Made by a program: the position numbers and the translations under genes
Assembly (NCBI RefSeq): GCF_037482405.1
Contig: NZ_JBBHZZ010000009.1
Coordinates: 62,001 to 126,000 of the forward strand
Reading direction: 5' to 3'
Length of the DNA: 64,000 nt
Source of the DNA: Pseudokineococcus marinus
Lineage (GTDB): Bacteria > Actinomycetota > Actinomycetes > Actinomycetales > Quadrisphaeraceae
Shown: one piece after another, positions 25,567 to 33,807 of the stretch
How positions within the stretch are numbered: the first letter of the stretch is position 1
Layout: every line of letters starts with the position of its first letter
The notes under the pieces: generated by a model
Told to the model about the DNA's origin: nothing
Seen by the model: the letters and a program-made list of their open reading frames with translations, nothing else
Databases searched by the model: none

Positions 25567-26202
25567 ATGACCGGGGGCACCAGCGAGGGCGGCACGACGG
25601 CGGAGGGCGCCGGCACGGCCCCGGCAGCGCTCACCGGCTACCGCGAGGGGGGCTCGCGGCGCATCGACCGGGTGCTCTCGCCCTCGTTCGTCGAGGGCCT
25701 GGCCGACCTGGGGGACGCCGAGCTGCGCGAGCGCCGCGAGCTGGCCATCGCCGAGGAGGCCGACCTCGCCTACACGCGGCGACTCGTCGACGGCCGCCTC
25801 GCCCTCCTCCTCTCCGAGCGGGCGCGCCGCGAGCGCTCCGAGCGCAGCGCCGGGCTGGGCGAGCGCAGCGACGACGAGATCGTCGCCGGGCTCGTCGCCG
25901 CCCTGCTGCGCCCGGCGCCGGAGGACGCGCCGGGCAGGCAGGACGACGCGGCGCGCGAGGTCGTCGACGCCCGCGACATGCCGGTCGTCCCCAGCAACGC
26001 GGGCGTCTACCACCGCGACGCCGAGCGGGCCTTCGCCGACATCCGCTTCAGCGACCTCGGCTCCCTGGACGACTCCGACCTCGAGGAGCACGCGGCCCTG
26101 CTCTCCACGCTCGAGCAGCGCCTCACCGGCGACCGCGGCCGGGTGCTCGAGGTGCTGCGCCTCCTGCGTCGCGAGGCCGACGCCCGCTCCTCCGCCGCCT
26201 GA
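25567..26202 (+). CDS. RsiG/AmfC-like anti-sigma family protein
   Basis: A 211-residue protein resembling RsiG (formerly AmfC), which in Streptomyces uses c-di-GMP to hold the sigma factor WhiG. The matching region is residues about 28-70: RRIDRVLSPSFVEGLADLGD, then ELRERRELAIAEEADLAYTR and RLVDGRLALL, forming the first coiled-coil helix; the second helix is about 175-208. The c-di-GMP motif E(X)3S(X)2R(X)3Q(X)3D reads E-A-R-D-A in helix one, so Ser, Gln and Asp are replaced. Ligand binding may therefore be altered or absent. No whiG-like sigma gene is in the window. Confidence 0.75.
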   Translation: MTGGTSEGGTTAEGAGTAPAALTGYREGGSRRIDRVLSPSFVEGLADLGDAELRERRELAIAEEADLAYTRRLVDGRLALLLSERARRERSERSAGLGERSDDEIVAGLVAALLRPAPEDAPGRQDDAAREVVDARDMPVVPSNAGVYHRDAERAFADIRFSDLGSLDDSDLEEHAALLSTLEQRLTGDRGRVLEVLRLLRREADARSSAA

Positions 26203-26381
26203 CCTCTGCTGAGGCCTGGCGTCGCCGGCAGCCTGACCTCCCCCCTGGCGCCTGGCCCGGCGCCCCACCGCGGGCGGCTCCCCGGCCGAGCGCACCCGTC
26301 CGGCGCACACGTCGCACGACTGGCGGGGCGGCTGCTCGCCGGGCGCTTGCCGCAGCAAGCACGAGCGAGCACCATGACGTC

Positions 26382-27221
26382 GTGACCAAGGTGCTGGGCG
26401 TCGAGGTGGGCCGCGTCGGCGGGGCCGTGGGAGCCGTCGGGGACCTCGGGGGGTTCCTGCGCGAGCAGCGCGAGTCCGCGCAGCTGTCGCTGCGCCAGCT
26501 CGCCGCCGCGGCGGGCGTGAGCAACCCCTACCTCAGCCAGGTCGAGCGCGGGCTCCGCCGCCCCAGCGCCGAGGTGCTGCAGCAGATCGCCCGCGGCCTG
26601 CGGATCTCGGCCGAGGCGCTCTACGTCCGCGCCGGGCTGCTCGACGAGCACCGCCCCGGCGACGACGGCGAGGTGCGCGCCGCCGTCCTCGCCGACCCCT
26701 ACCTCTCGGAGCGCCAGCGCGAGGTCCTGCTGGAGATCTACGCGACCTTCCGGTCCGAGAACTCGCGCTCCGAGGTGCCGGCGGGAGGCGCTGCGGAGGG
26801 TCCGGCCACCGCGGCGGGCACGACGCCGGAGGCGGAGCCGCTCGCGGGAGCCGAGGCGGAGGAGGACGCGACGCCCGCCCGCGCCCCGCGGAGGCGCGCC
26901 CCGTCCTCCCGCCCCGCCGCTCGGTCGACCGGCGGCACGACGCGTCGCCCGTCCGCCCGTGCGGGGCGTCAAGGACCGGACGCGAAGGCCGACGCCACCG
27001 CCGCGGGGTCGGACGACGGTGCACCGGCCCGCACCGCAGGCACCACCGGTCGCCCGAGCGGACCCACCGCCGGACGGACCACCGGGCGCAGCACCAGCCG
27101 CCGCGCACCGACGCCGAGGGCCGTGGCCGAGGACGCGTCGCTCGTCGTGCCGGAGGAGCCGGCGGCCGAGGACCTGGCCGCCTCCCACCCCCCGCCCGCC
27201 GACGGCGGCTCCAGCCGCTGA
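26382..27221 (+). CDS. XRE-family DNA-binding regulator with long Ala/Thr/Pro tail
   Basis: A 279-residue protein. The helix-turn-helix is at about 24-80 (SLRQLAAAAGVSNPYLSQVE, then RGLRRPSAEVLQQIARGLRI). A short conserved region follows (LADPYLSERQREVLLEIYAT), then about 150 residues of low-complexity Ala/Thr/Arg/Pro. The gene lies directly before an HBHA-like gene, the same order as the regulator and hbhA in mycobacteria. GTG at 26382 is the start; an ATG just upstream (26374) meets a stop at once. Confidence 0.88.
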   Translation: MTKVLGVEVGRVGGAVGAVGDLGGFLREQRESAQLSLRQLAAAAGVSNPYLSQVERGLRRPSAEVLQQIARGLRISAEALYVRAGLLDEHRPGDDGEVRAAVLADPYLSERQREVLLEIYATFRSENSRSEVPAGGAAEGPATAAGTTPEAEPLAGAEAEEDATPARAPRRRAPSSRPAARSTGGTTRRPSARAGRQGPDAKADATAAGSDDGAPARTAGTTGRPSGPTAGRTTGRSTSRRAPTPRAVAEDASLVVPEEPAAEDLAASHPPPADGGSSR

Positions 27222-27335
27222 GCCGCTGAGGCCCAGCCCCGGTCCGGCGCCGCGACGTGCTGACCGCCCGTCCGACCACCCGCACCCCGACCGTCTGACG
27301 CCGACCGGTGGGACCACCGGTCCGAGGAGGAACCC

Positions 27336-28625
27336 ATGGCCCTGACGCCGGACCTGCGCCGCAGCGCGCTCGACCTCGGCTACGTCCTGGCGGGCGTCGC
27401 CGACGTGGCCGCCGAGCAGGCCAAGGGCCTGCACGAGCGGGCACGCAGCCGCCGCGAGGAGATCCTCACCCGCGACTACGCGGGCGAGGCGCGCGCCGTC
27501 GCCGAGCGGCTCCAGGGCGCTCCCGCGGTCGTCGTGGCGCGCGGGCTGGAGGTGGCGAGCCGCACCCAGGTCGTCGTCGACGACCTCGGCAGCCGCGGCC
27601 GCCGGCTGGTCGAGCGGGCGCAGGGGCACGAGGGCGGCGACGACGTCGCCGAGCGGGCCGGCGAGGCCGCTGACGCGGCGGGCCGGTCGGCACGGGAGGG
27701 GGCCCGGGCCGCGCGGGCGGTCGTCGCCGAGGCCGCGGAGGCGGTCGCCGACCGGGCCGCGCCCGAGACGCCGGCCTCCGGCCAGGACGACGCGGCGGCC
27801 GGACCCCGAGCGACCCGTGCCGCAGCGGCGGCCGGGCGGCGCAGCGGCTCGGCGCGGCGCACGACGACGACCCGCTCCACCACCGGGCCCGCCGCGGAGG
27901 CGCCCGACGCGGAGCCCGGAGCCGCCCCGCGCCGACGCCGCACGGGCACCAGCACCGGTACTGGGACCGGTGAGGAGACCACGGGCACGACCGCGGGCAC
28001 GCGCCGCGCCACCGGCTCGGCACGGCGCCGCACGGGCGCCACGGCCGACGAGACCGCGACGGCGACCACCGGCACCGCCGAGACGGAGGGGGAGGCCACG
28101 ACCCCGCGCACCGGGAGCGTGCGGACCGCCGGTCGCCGCAGGAGTTCCTCGACCCGCGCGCAGGACGCGCCGGCGGGGGGCGACGGCGAGGGGGCCACGG
28201 CGGGCGCCGGCCGGTCCGGGGCCTCGGGCGGGGGGCGCAGCCGCACCGCCGGCACTCGCTCGAGCTCGCGCGGCTCGGACACCGCCGACGGGACGACCGA
28301 CGCGACGTCGGGCGTGACGACGACGGGCGGGGCGGGCACGTCGACGCCGGCGCGCGCCCGGCGCCGGACCTCGGCCGACGGCCCCCGGGCGACGACCAGC
28401 GTGGCGCGACGGCGCGCCGAGGCGGCCCGCGCGGCCGCCCAGGAGGCGACGGGCGCGGCCGCAGCCGCGGCCGGCTCCGCCGGGGCGGCCGTGCGGGCGG
28501 GGGTCGAGGAGGCTGGCTCCTCGTCGTCGGCGTCGTCCTCGACATCGGCGTCGTCCTCGCCATCGGCGTCGTCCTCGGACGGGGCCACGACGGGCGACGC
28601 CGGAGGTCCGCGGGACGGAGCCTGA
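27336..28625 (+). CDS. HBHA-like coiled-coil protein with low-complexity tail
   Basis: A 429-residue protein. The first 150 residues are helical and Ala/Glu/Arg-rich (SALDLGYVLAGVADVAAEQA; KGLHERARSRREEILTRDYA), as in mycobacterial heparin-binding hemagglutinin. The HBHA Lys/Ala/Pro tail is replaced by a long Arg/Thr/Gly/Ala-rich tail ending in Ser-rich repeats (SSSASSSTSASSSPSASSS). Position after an XRE regulator supports the assignment. A strong GAGGAGG ribosome-binding site precedes the ATG. Role in adhesion or lipid-body binding cannot be assumed. Confidence 0.7.
   Translation: MALTPDLRRSALDLGYVLAGVADVAAEQAKGLHERARSRREEILTRDYAGEARAVAERLQGAPAVVVARGLEVASRTQVVVDDLGSRGRRLVERAQGHEGGDDVAERAGEAADAAGRSAREGARAARAVVAEAAEAVADRAAPETPASGQDDAAAGPRATRAAAAAGRRSGSARRTTTTRSTTGPAAEAPDAEPGAAPRRRRTGTSTGTGTGEETTGTTAGTRRATGSARRRTGATADETATATTGTAETEGEATTPRTGSVRTAGRRRSSSTRAQDAPAGGDGEGATAGAGRSGASGGGRSRTAGTRSSSRGSDTADGTTDATSGVTTTGGAGTSTPARARRRTSADGPRATTSVARRRAEAARAAAQEATGAAAAAAGSAGAAVRAGVEEAGSSSSASSSTSASSSPSASSSDGATTGDAGGPRDGA
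28519..28590 (+). repeat. 18-bp tandem repeat in HBHA-like gene tail
   Basis: About three degenerate 18-bp units based on gcgtcgtcctcg plus six bases, encoding Ser-rich SASSSx. In frame, so the length can change without frameshift. Confidence 0.75.
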
Positions 28626-28747
28626 CCGGCCCCGCCGCTCGGTCCGACCCCGGAGCCGACCGGCGCGAGCCGTGACGCCCACCTGACCACCCGGTCCGGC
28701 CATCGCCCTCGCGAGGCGGGGTCGCGGCGGACCGTGGGACGGCGGGC

Positions 28748-29563
28748 TCAGCGGCCGGTGACCCCCTCGACGGCCCGGTCCAGCAGACCGCCCACGTCGG
28801 GCAGGTCCTCCCGGCTCGGCAGGTCGTCCAGCCCCGGCAGGTCGTCCAGCCCCGGCAGGTCGTCGGTCCCGGGCAGGTCGTCCGTGCCCGGGAGCTCGTC
28901 GGCGCCGGAGAGCCGGTCGAGCCAGGAGGCCGCGCCGTCGTCCCCCGCGAGGCCGGCCAGCAGCCCGGCACCGGGCACGTCCAGGTCGCCGACCAGCTCC
29001 TGGGCGCGGGCCCCGAGGTCCAGCTGCGCCTGCAGGTCGTCCCGGGCGGCCCGCACCTCCGGGAGCAGGTGGTCGCCCTGGATCTCCCCCAGGCGCTCGC
29101 GCGCCGCGTCCGACGCGGCGGTGACGTCGCCCAGGCCGTCGAGGGCCCCGCGCAGGGCGGGCAGGTCGAGGCCCTCGCCGCTCGTGAGGGAGGAGCGGGC
29201 CTCGTCGACGCCGCCGACGACCCGCTGCAGCCCCGGCAGCCCGTCGTCGGCGAGCCGGTCGACGGCCCCGGACGCCGTCGTCAGCGCCGCGAGGTTCTCC
29301 CCCAGCGGCAGACGGCTGGCGAGGCGCCAGAGGGGGTCGTCCGTGGCCTCGACGGCGCGGTCGGCGTCGGCCTGCACCCGCCGGGTCGACGCGGCCAGGG
29401 CCTCCGGGTCCGCCCGCACGACCGCCGCGGTGATGGCGGGCACCTCGTCCCGCACCCGCTGCAGCGCCGACCAGGCGACCCAGCCGCGCGAGGCCGTCCA
29501 GGCGGCCGCCCCGAGCACCAGCACGAGGCCGACGAGGAGCACCCAGCCGACGACGCGGCGCAT
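28748..29563 (-). CDS. Membrane-anchored protein, DUF4012-like N-terminal part
   Basis: A 271-residue protein with one N-terminal helix (VVGWVLLVGLVLVLGAAAW) and an extracellular helical region. Residues about 75-120 (TDDPLWRLASRLPLGENLAA) match the start of DUF4012 proteins, but the long C-terminal DUF4012 domain is absent. The tail carries six-residue repeats (LPGTDD/LPGLDD). The ATG overlaps the stop of the nitrobindin-like gene (TGATG). Function unknown; the truncated architecture is the notable point. Confidence 0.7.
   Translation of the reverse strand: MRRVVGWVLLVGLVLVLGAAAWTASRGWVAWSALQRVRDEVPAITAAVVRADPEALAASTRRVQADADRAVEATDDPLWRLASRLPLGENLAALTTASGAVDRLADDGLPGLQRVVGGVDEARSSLTSGEGLDLPALRGALDGLGDVTAASDAARERLGEIQGDHLLPEVRAARDDLQAQLDLGARAQELVGDLDVPGAGLLAGLAGDDGAASWLDRLSGADELPGTDDLPGTDDLPGLDDLPGLDDLPSREDLPDVGGLLDRAVEGVTGR
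28818..28889 (-). repeat. 18-bp tandem repeat encoding LPGxDD
   Basis: Four 18-bp units (first two identical, later two diverged) near the C-terminus of the DUF4012-like gene, in frame. Confidence 0.9.
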
Positions 29564-30072
29564 CAGACCTTCTTCAGCCTCGCGGAGGCGTACGACCGCA
29601 TCGCGGTGGTGGGGGTGGCGACGTCCAGCGCCCACAGCAGGTCGCCCTCGACGGCGCCGTAGAGGCGCTGGGCGGCCGTGTAGGTGCCCGTGGAGGTCGA
29701 GGTGCGCGCCACGAGGTCGGTGCTCAGCTCGACCTTCGTGCCCGTGGCGCGGCCGAGGTAGATCTCGACGGCACCCTCCGGCTGGGCCAGGAGCAGCTCG
29801 ACCTGCACGCCGCCGCTGCCGTCGTCACCCGTCCGCCACACCCCGGACTCCGAGGACATCGGCCCGACCGGCTGGCCCTCGTCGTCGAGGTACCAGCTCT
29901 GGGCGCGGTAGGCGAGGCCCCCGAGCCCGTCGTGCGCCATGAGGACCTCCTGCCCGAACCGGCGCTCGGGGACGTCGTCGTAGCCGACGACGCCGGCGCC
30001 CTCCCAGCGGCCCTCCATCCAGGCGAGCGGGACGAGCGAGGCGGGCAGGTCGGCGCGGATCTCGAACGGCAT
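29563..30072 (-). CDS. Nitrobindin-like heme-binding beta-barrel protein
   Basis: A 169-residue FABP-like (DUF1794/nitrobindin) protein. The signature WMEGRWEGAG, then VVGY, is at about 18-32, followed by FGQEVLMAHDGLGGLAYRAQ and the MSSESGVWR strand. In characterised members a C-terminal His binds heme for NO or peroxynitrite chemistry. Here the equivalent segment reads RSYASARLKKV, with Tyr where His is expected. So heme binding may be altered or lost. It is coupled to the downstream membrane protein. Confidence 0.88.
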   Translation of the reverse strand: MPFEIRADLPASLVPLAWMEGRWEGAGVVGYDDVPERRFGQEVLMAHDGLGGLAYRAQSWYLDDEGQPVGPMSSESGVWRTGDDGSGGVQVELLLAQPEGAVEIYLGRATGTKVELSTDLVARTSTSTGTYTAAQRLYGAVEGDLLWALDVATPTTAMRSYASARLKKV

Positions 30073-30117
30073 GCGGCTCCTCGGTCGGACCCCGCGCGCG
30101 GCGGGGGACGGGTCGGG

Positions 30118-30246
30118 TCAGCGCTGGCCGGTGAAGAGCTTGTAGACGACGTAGACGGCGAACCAGCCGATCACGACGGCGGACAGCACCAGCAGGGACG
30201 TGTAGAAGACCTCCAGCGCGTGGAGGTCGGACTCGGTCAGGTCCAT
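30118..30246 (-). CDS. Small membrane protein, 42 residues
   Basis: Reads MDLTESDLHALEVFYTSLL, then one hydrophobic helix (VLSAVVIGWFAVYVVYKLF) and a TGQR end. The start overlaps the tail of the upstream 97-residue membrane gene and the stop lies 45 bases before the nitrobindin-like gene, so it fits the operon. The clean amphipathic-then-membrane pattern supports it as real. Function unknown. Confidence 0.6.
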   Translation of the reverse strand: MDLTESDLHALEVFYTSLLVLSAVVIGWFAVYVVYKLFTGQR

Positions 30247-30530
30247 GGGCGGAGGGTAGCCCGGGGCGGGCGCGCCCTCCCCCGCGGGCGCCGCCGCGCG
30301 AGCACGAGGGCCAGCGCCGCGGCGGCGACCAGGGGCGGGACGAGCAGGTCGGCGACCGTGAGGCCGTGGCGCGGTGCCACCTCGACGAGCACCGCCCCCT
30401 CGACGGGGCCGTTGACGAGCCACCAGGCCAGGCCGGCGGCCGCGACGAGCCCGAGGGCCGCCACCGAGGGCCGCACGACGGCGAGGACGGTCGCCGCGAG
30501 GAGCGACACGAGCACGGCACCGACGACCAC
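30237..30530 (-). CDS. Small membrane protein, 97 residues
   Basis: Three hydrophobic helices (VVGAVLVSLLAATVLAVV; SVAALGLVAAAGLAWWLV; LLVPPLVAAAALALVLA) with a basic C-terminal tail on the inside. Not recognised. Its stop overlaps the start of the 42-residue gene by ten bases. It lies just downstream of ygfZ on the other side of a short intergenic region and appears to start this small operon. Confidence 0.6.
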   Translation of the reverse strand: MVVGAVLVSLLAATVLAVVRPSVAALGLVAAAGLAWWLVNGPVEGAVLVEVAPRHGLTVADLLVPPLVAAAALALVLARRRPRGRARPPRATLRPWT

Positions 30531-30579
30531 CGGCCGACCTTACGACCGCCCGGCCCGGCAGGGGCGCGGCTCCGGGGCC

Positions 30580-31737
30580 TCAGGGGGCGACGACGACCTC
30601 CTGGGCCGCCGTCACCACCCCGCCGGAGGGCAGGGCGACGTGGAGGACGGCGTCGGGCGGTGTCGAGCGCTTGACGACGGCGAGCGCCACGGGGCCGAGC
30701 TCGTGGTGCCGCGCCGACGTCGTCACGGCACCGACGGCGCGGCCGGGGGCCCCGTCCTCCGAAGGCAGGGAGAGAGCGCTGCCCGCGGGCGGCAGGTCGT
30801 GCCCGGAGCCGTCGAGGTGCAGCGCCACGAGGCGCCGCGGGGGCCGCCCGAGGTTGTGGACGCGGGCGACCGTCTCCTGGCCGCGGTAGCAGCCCTTGCG
30901 CAGGTGCACCGCCGTCCGCAGCCAGTCCAGCTCGTGCGGGATGGTGCGGTGGTCGGTCTCGGCGCCCGCGCGGGGGCGCCAGGCCTCGACGCGCAGGGCC
31001 TCCGCCGCCCAGCTCCCGGCGAGGTCGCGGTCGGCCGTGAAGGCCTCCAGCTCCCCGCGGGGCACGAGCACCTCGCGCCAGGCGCGGCCCGCCGCCGGGT
31101 GCTGGTCGTCGGGGACGGCCGCGTAGGAGGTCCCGCCCGGGGCCGTGGTGGGCCACGGGTCGACCCAGGCGACGGGCTCGCCCGGGGCGCCCTCGCGCCC
31201 GACCGGCTCGCCGACGACGGCGACGCGGTCGGTCACGTCCTCCACCTCGACGCGCAGCAGGAAGCGCATGCGGTCGAGGAAGGCCACCAGCTCCGCCTGG
31301 CGGCCCGGCTCGACGGTGATCCACGTGGCCTCGCCGTCGTCGACGACGTGCAGGTCCTGCTCGACGTGCCCCTTGGGGCTGAGCAGGAGCGCCTCGGTGC
31401 TCGTGCGCGGCGGGAGGTCGGCGAGGGCCTGCGTCGTCAGCGAGTGCAGCCACGTGAGGCGGTCCGGACCGGAGACGCGGACGACCCCCCGCGTCGAGAG
31501 GTCCACCAGGGCGAGCCCCTGCTGCAGCAGCCGCTGCTCGCGCACGGGGTCCCCGTAGTGCCAGGCCGTGCCGGCGTCCTGTCCCTCCGCGGGCACGGCG
31601 CCGGGCAGGTCGAGCAGGGGCGACGCCGGAGCGCCGACGGCGACGCCCTCCTCGGGCGCAGCGGCGGGCTCGGCCTTCGCGGCGGACGGGGCGCCCGCCG
31701 GCGCCGTGGTCCCGGTCGTGGAGGTGCTCGCCGTCAT
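30580..31737 (-). CDS. ygfZ: YgfZ/GcvT-domain folate-binding protein
   Basis: A 385-residue cytosolic protein involved, by family knowledge, in assembly or repair of certain Fe-S clusters using tetrahydrofolate. The diagnostic motif KGCYRGQE is at about residue 277 (Lys-Gly-Cys-Tyr-x-Gly-Gln-Glu). The GcvT fold is supported by RGVVRVSGPDRLTWLHSLTT near the N-terminus and GRAVGAVTTSARH near the end. The first 45 residues are Ala/Pro/Thr-rich. It is monocistronic by spacing, with the response-regulator gene downstream. Confidence 0.94.
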   Translation of the reverse strand: MTASTSTTGTTAPAGAPSAAKAEPAAAPEEGVAVGAPASPLLDLPGAVPAEGQDAGTAWHYGDPVREQRLLQQGLALVDLSTRGVVRVSGPDRLTWLHSLTTQALADLPPRTSTEALLLSPKGHVEQDLHVVDDGEATWITVEPGRQAELVAFLDRMRFLLRVEVEDVTDRVAVVGEPVGREGAPGEPVAWVDPWPTTAPGGTSYAAVPDDQHPAAGRAWREVLVPRGELEAFTADRDLAGSWAAEALRVEAWRPRAGAETDHRTIPHELDWLRTAVHLRKGCYRGQETVARVHNLGRPPRRLVALHLDGSGHDLPPAGSALSLPSEDGAPGRAVGAVTTSARHHELGPVALAVVKRSTPPDAVLHVALPSGGVVTAAQEVVVAP

Positions 31738-31783
31738 GCCCGGCCCAGCGCCCGGGCGCGCCCGCGTGTTCCCCGGACGCCGG

Positions 31784-32509
31784 TCAGCCCCGCCCGGCGC
31801 GAGGCGGCTCGGGACGGTCGGCGTCGAGGTCCACGGCCCACCCGTCGCGCTGGCCCACCTCGTACCAGTCGATGCGGCCCTCGATGCGCTCGCCGCGCTC
31901 GGCGTACTTGCGCCGCGCGCGCTGCAGGTAGGTGCGCACGGTGGCCTCCCCGACGCCCATCTGGCGCGCCACCGTCCGCAGCAGCAGCCCCGACCCGAAG
32001 AGCACGAGCGCGCGGCTCTCCTGGGGGCTGAGGGCCGGCCGCCAGTCCTGGCCCGCCGCCAGCACCTCGGCGAGGGCGGGCGTGACGTAGGACTCGCCGG
32101 CCGCGGCGGCGCGCACCGCGGCGAGCAGCTCGTCGCGCCCGCTGACCTTGGGGACGTAGGCGAGGGCGCCCGCCTCCACCGCGCGCTGCACCGACGCCGG
32201 CTCGGCGTCGGCGCTGATGACGACGACGGCGCAGCCCTCCTCGACGAGGCCGGCGACGGACGCCGCGGGCGACGAGCCGTCGTCGAGCACGAGGTCGAGG
32301 ACGACGACGTCGGCGGGGTGCGCCGGGGACGCCCGCAGCGACGCGAGCCCGGGGTGGGTGCCGACGAGCTCGACCTCGTCCGGGGCGGCGCCCACCCAGG
32401 CGGCGATGCCGTCGAGGATGACGGGGTGGTCGTCGACGACGGCCACCCGCACCCGCCCCGTGCGCCCGCCGTCGTGCCCGCGCTCCGCGTCGTCCTGCCC
32501 CGGGCTCAC
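31784..32509 (-). CDS. LuxR/NarL-type response regulator
   Basis: A 241-residue transcription factor. The receiver domain starts RVRVAVVDDHPVILDGIAAW and has the phospho-acceptor Asp72 in VVVLDLVLDDG. The LuxR-type helix-turn-helix is C-terminal (LSPQESRALVLFGSGLLLRT, then VGEATVRTYLQRARRKY). The GTG overlaps the stop of the ATPase-less sensor gene (GTGA). It is last in a five-gene coupled operon whose kinase is the NarL-type protein two genes upstream. Confidence 0.93.
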   Translation of the reverse strand: MSPGQDDAERGHDGGRTGRVRVAVVDDHPVILDGIAAWVGAAPDEVELVGTHPGLASLRASPAHPADVVVLDLVLDDGSSPAASVAGLVEEGCAVVVISADAEPASVQRAVEAGALAYVPKVSGRDELLAAVRAAAAGESYVTPALAEVLAAGQDWRPALSPQESRALVLFGSGLLLRTVARQMGVGEATVRTYLQRARRKYAERGERIEGRIDWYEVGQRDGWAVDLDADRPEPPRAGRG

Positions 32510-33807
32510 GGCCGCTCCTCCCCGTCGCCGCCGACCTCGAGCACGAGGAGGGCCTCCTCCTCGCCCGGCCGCCCCGCGGACGGGGCCGGTTCCGCGATCC
32601 ACTCGGCGCTCCCCTGCGGGCCTCCGAGACCCGCGAGCAGGTCGGCGGCGAGGCGGTCCTGGGCGAGCGCGGCGGCGCCGCGCACGGTCACGACCGCGCC
32701 CCCGCCGAGCAGGACGACGTGCACGTCGCCGCCCAGGGCTCGCGCCCGGCGGACGAGGGCGACGAGCGGGCCGCGCTGCTCGAGGGGGAGGTCGCCCCGC
32801 CCGTCGTCGGCGCGGACGACGACCGCCGCCCGCCCGCCGCGGGCGGGGGCGGCGTCCGCTGCCAGCGCGTCGTCGAGCCAGCTGCGGGCGGCGCCGCGCA
32901 CGAGCCGGGCGCGCAGGCGCCGGCCCGCGGCCGAGGCCGCCGCCGCGTCCTCGGGGCCGAGTGGCACGGGCGCGCCCGCGACGACCCGCTCGAGCAGCGG
33001 CCCGACCTCCGCGCGCGCCGTGGCGAGGCGGACGGCGCCCTCGTCCGAGGCGGCGGTGGCGGCGCGGCGCTCGGCCTCCTCGCGCGCCAGCTCGGCCTCG
33101 GAGGCCCGTCGCGCGGCCTCCAGCCGGGCCACCATGAGGAGGTAGGCCGCCCAGGCGGCCACCGGGACCGAGCCCACGGCCGCCATCTCGACGCCGCGCG
33201 CCACCGACTGGGCGACGGAGGAGGTGGCGTGCAGCAGCGACCCGCCGACGAGGAGCACGGCGTGCAGGGCGCCGACGAGGACGACGTCTCCCAGCGGCCG
33301 CACGGCGAGCAGGCACAGCAGCGCCAGGCCGACCGCGGTGGCCGCGAAGAGGCCCTCGCCGTAGAGGGCGCTGTCGCGCGTCTGGAGCACCGCGACCACG
33401 TCGACGCCCATGAGCAGGGACACGGCCGCCGTCACGGCCGGCCGCGACCGCACGAGGCGGTGGCCGGAGGCCAGCACGAGCACCGCGGGCACGGCGACGG
33501 CCAGGAGCACGGCCACCGCGACCACGACCGGCGAGCGGAAGGTGCCGGGCGGCGACACCGCCACCCGCAGCGTGGACTGCAGGGCGACGACGAGGACCAG
33601 CACGAGCAGCATCGGCCGCGCCCCCGGCATGACGTCCTCCAGCCGCAGGCGCCACCACGGCCCGGCGTGGGGCGGCAGCAGGTCGGGCGACCGGTCGTGC
33701 ACGCGGCCCTCCGGCCGGTCGTGCGCCCGGTCGGCCGGGCCCTCCCCGGCGGGACGCGACGCCGGCGCCGCGGGCCCCGGGCGCGCGGCGGGGGCGCCGG
33801 GGGTCAC
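32506..33807 (-). CDS. Membrane protein resembling a kinase without its ATPase
   Basis: A 433-residue protein lying between a histidine kinase and its response regulator. After 70 low-complexity residues there are about six helices, then a coiled coil (ARLEAARRASEAELAREEAE) and a region (LLERVVAGAPVPLGPEDAAA; RLRARLVRGAARSWLDDALA) laid out like a dimerisation domain, with no catalytic His and no N/G boxes. The end (GPLVALVRRARALGGDVHVV; LLGGGAVVTVRGAAALAQDR) might be a remnant ATPase fold. It could be a regulatory partner of the kinase. Both ends overlap neighbours. Confidence 0.7.
   Translation of the reverse strand: MTPGAPAARPGPAAPASRPAGEGPADRAHDRPEGRVHDRSPDLLPPHAGPWWRLRLEDVMPGARPMLLVLVLVVALQSTLRVAVSPPGTFRSPVVVAVAVLLAVAVPAVLVLASGHRLVRSRPAVTAAVSLLMGVDVVAVLQTRDSALYGEGLFAATAVGLALLCLLAVRPLGDVVLVGALHAVLLVGGSLLHATSSVAQSVARGVEMAAVGSVPVAAWAAYLLMVARLEAARRASEAELAREEAERRAATAASDEGAVRLATARAEVGPLLERVVAGAPVPLGPEDAAAASAAGRRLRARLVRGAARSWLDDALAADAAPARGGRAAVVVRADDGRGDLPLEQRGPLVALVRRARALGGDVHVVLLGGGAVVTVRGAAALAQDRLAADLLAGLGGPQGSAEWIAEPAPSAGRPGEEEALLVLEVGGDGEERP

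Noticed and set aside
28626..28747. Palindromic CTCGCGAG core considered as a terminator between convergent genes
   Set aside because: Pairing stops after one base on either side, so the stem is too short.
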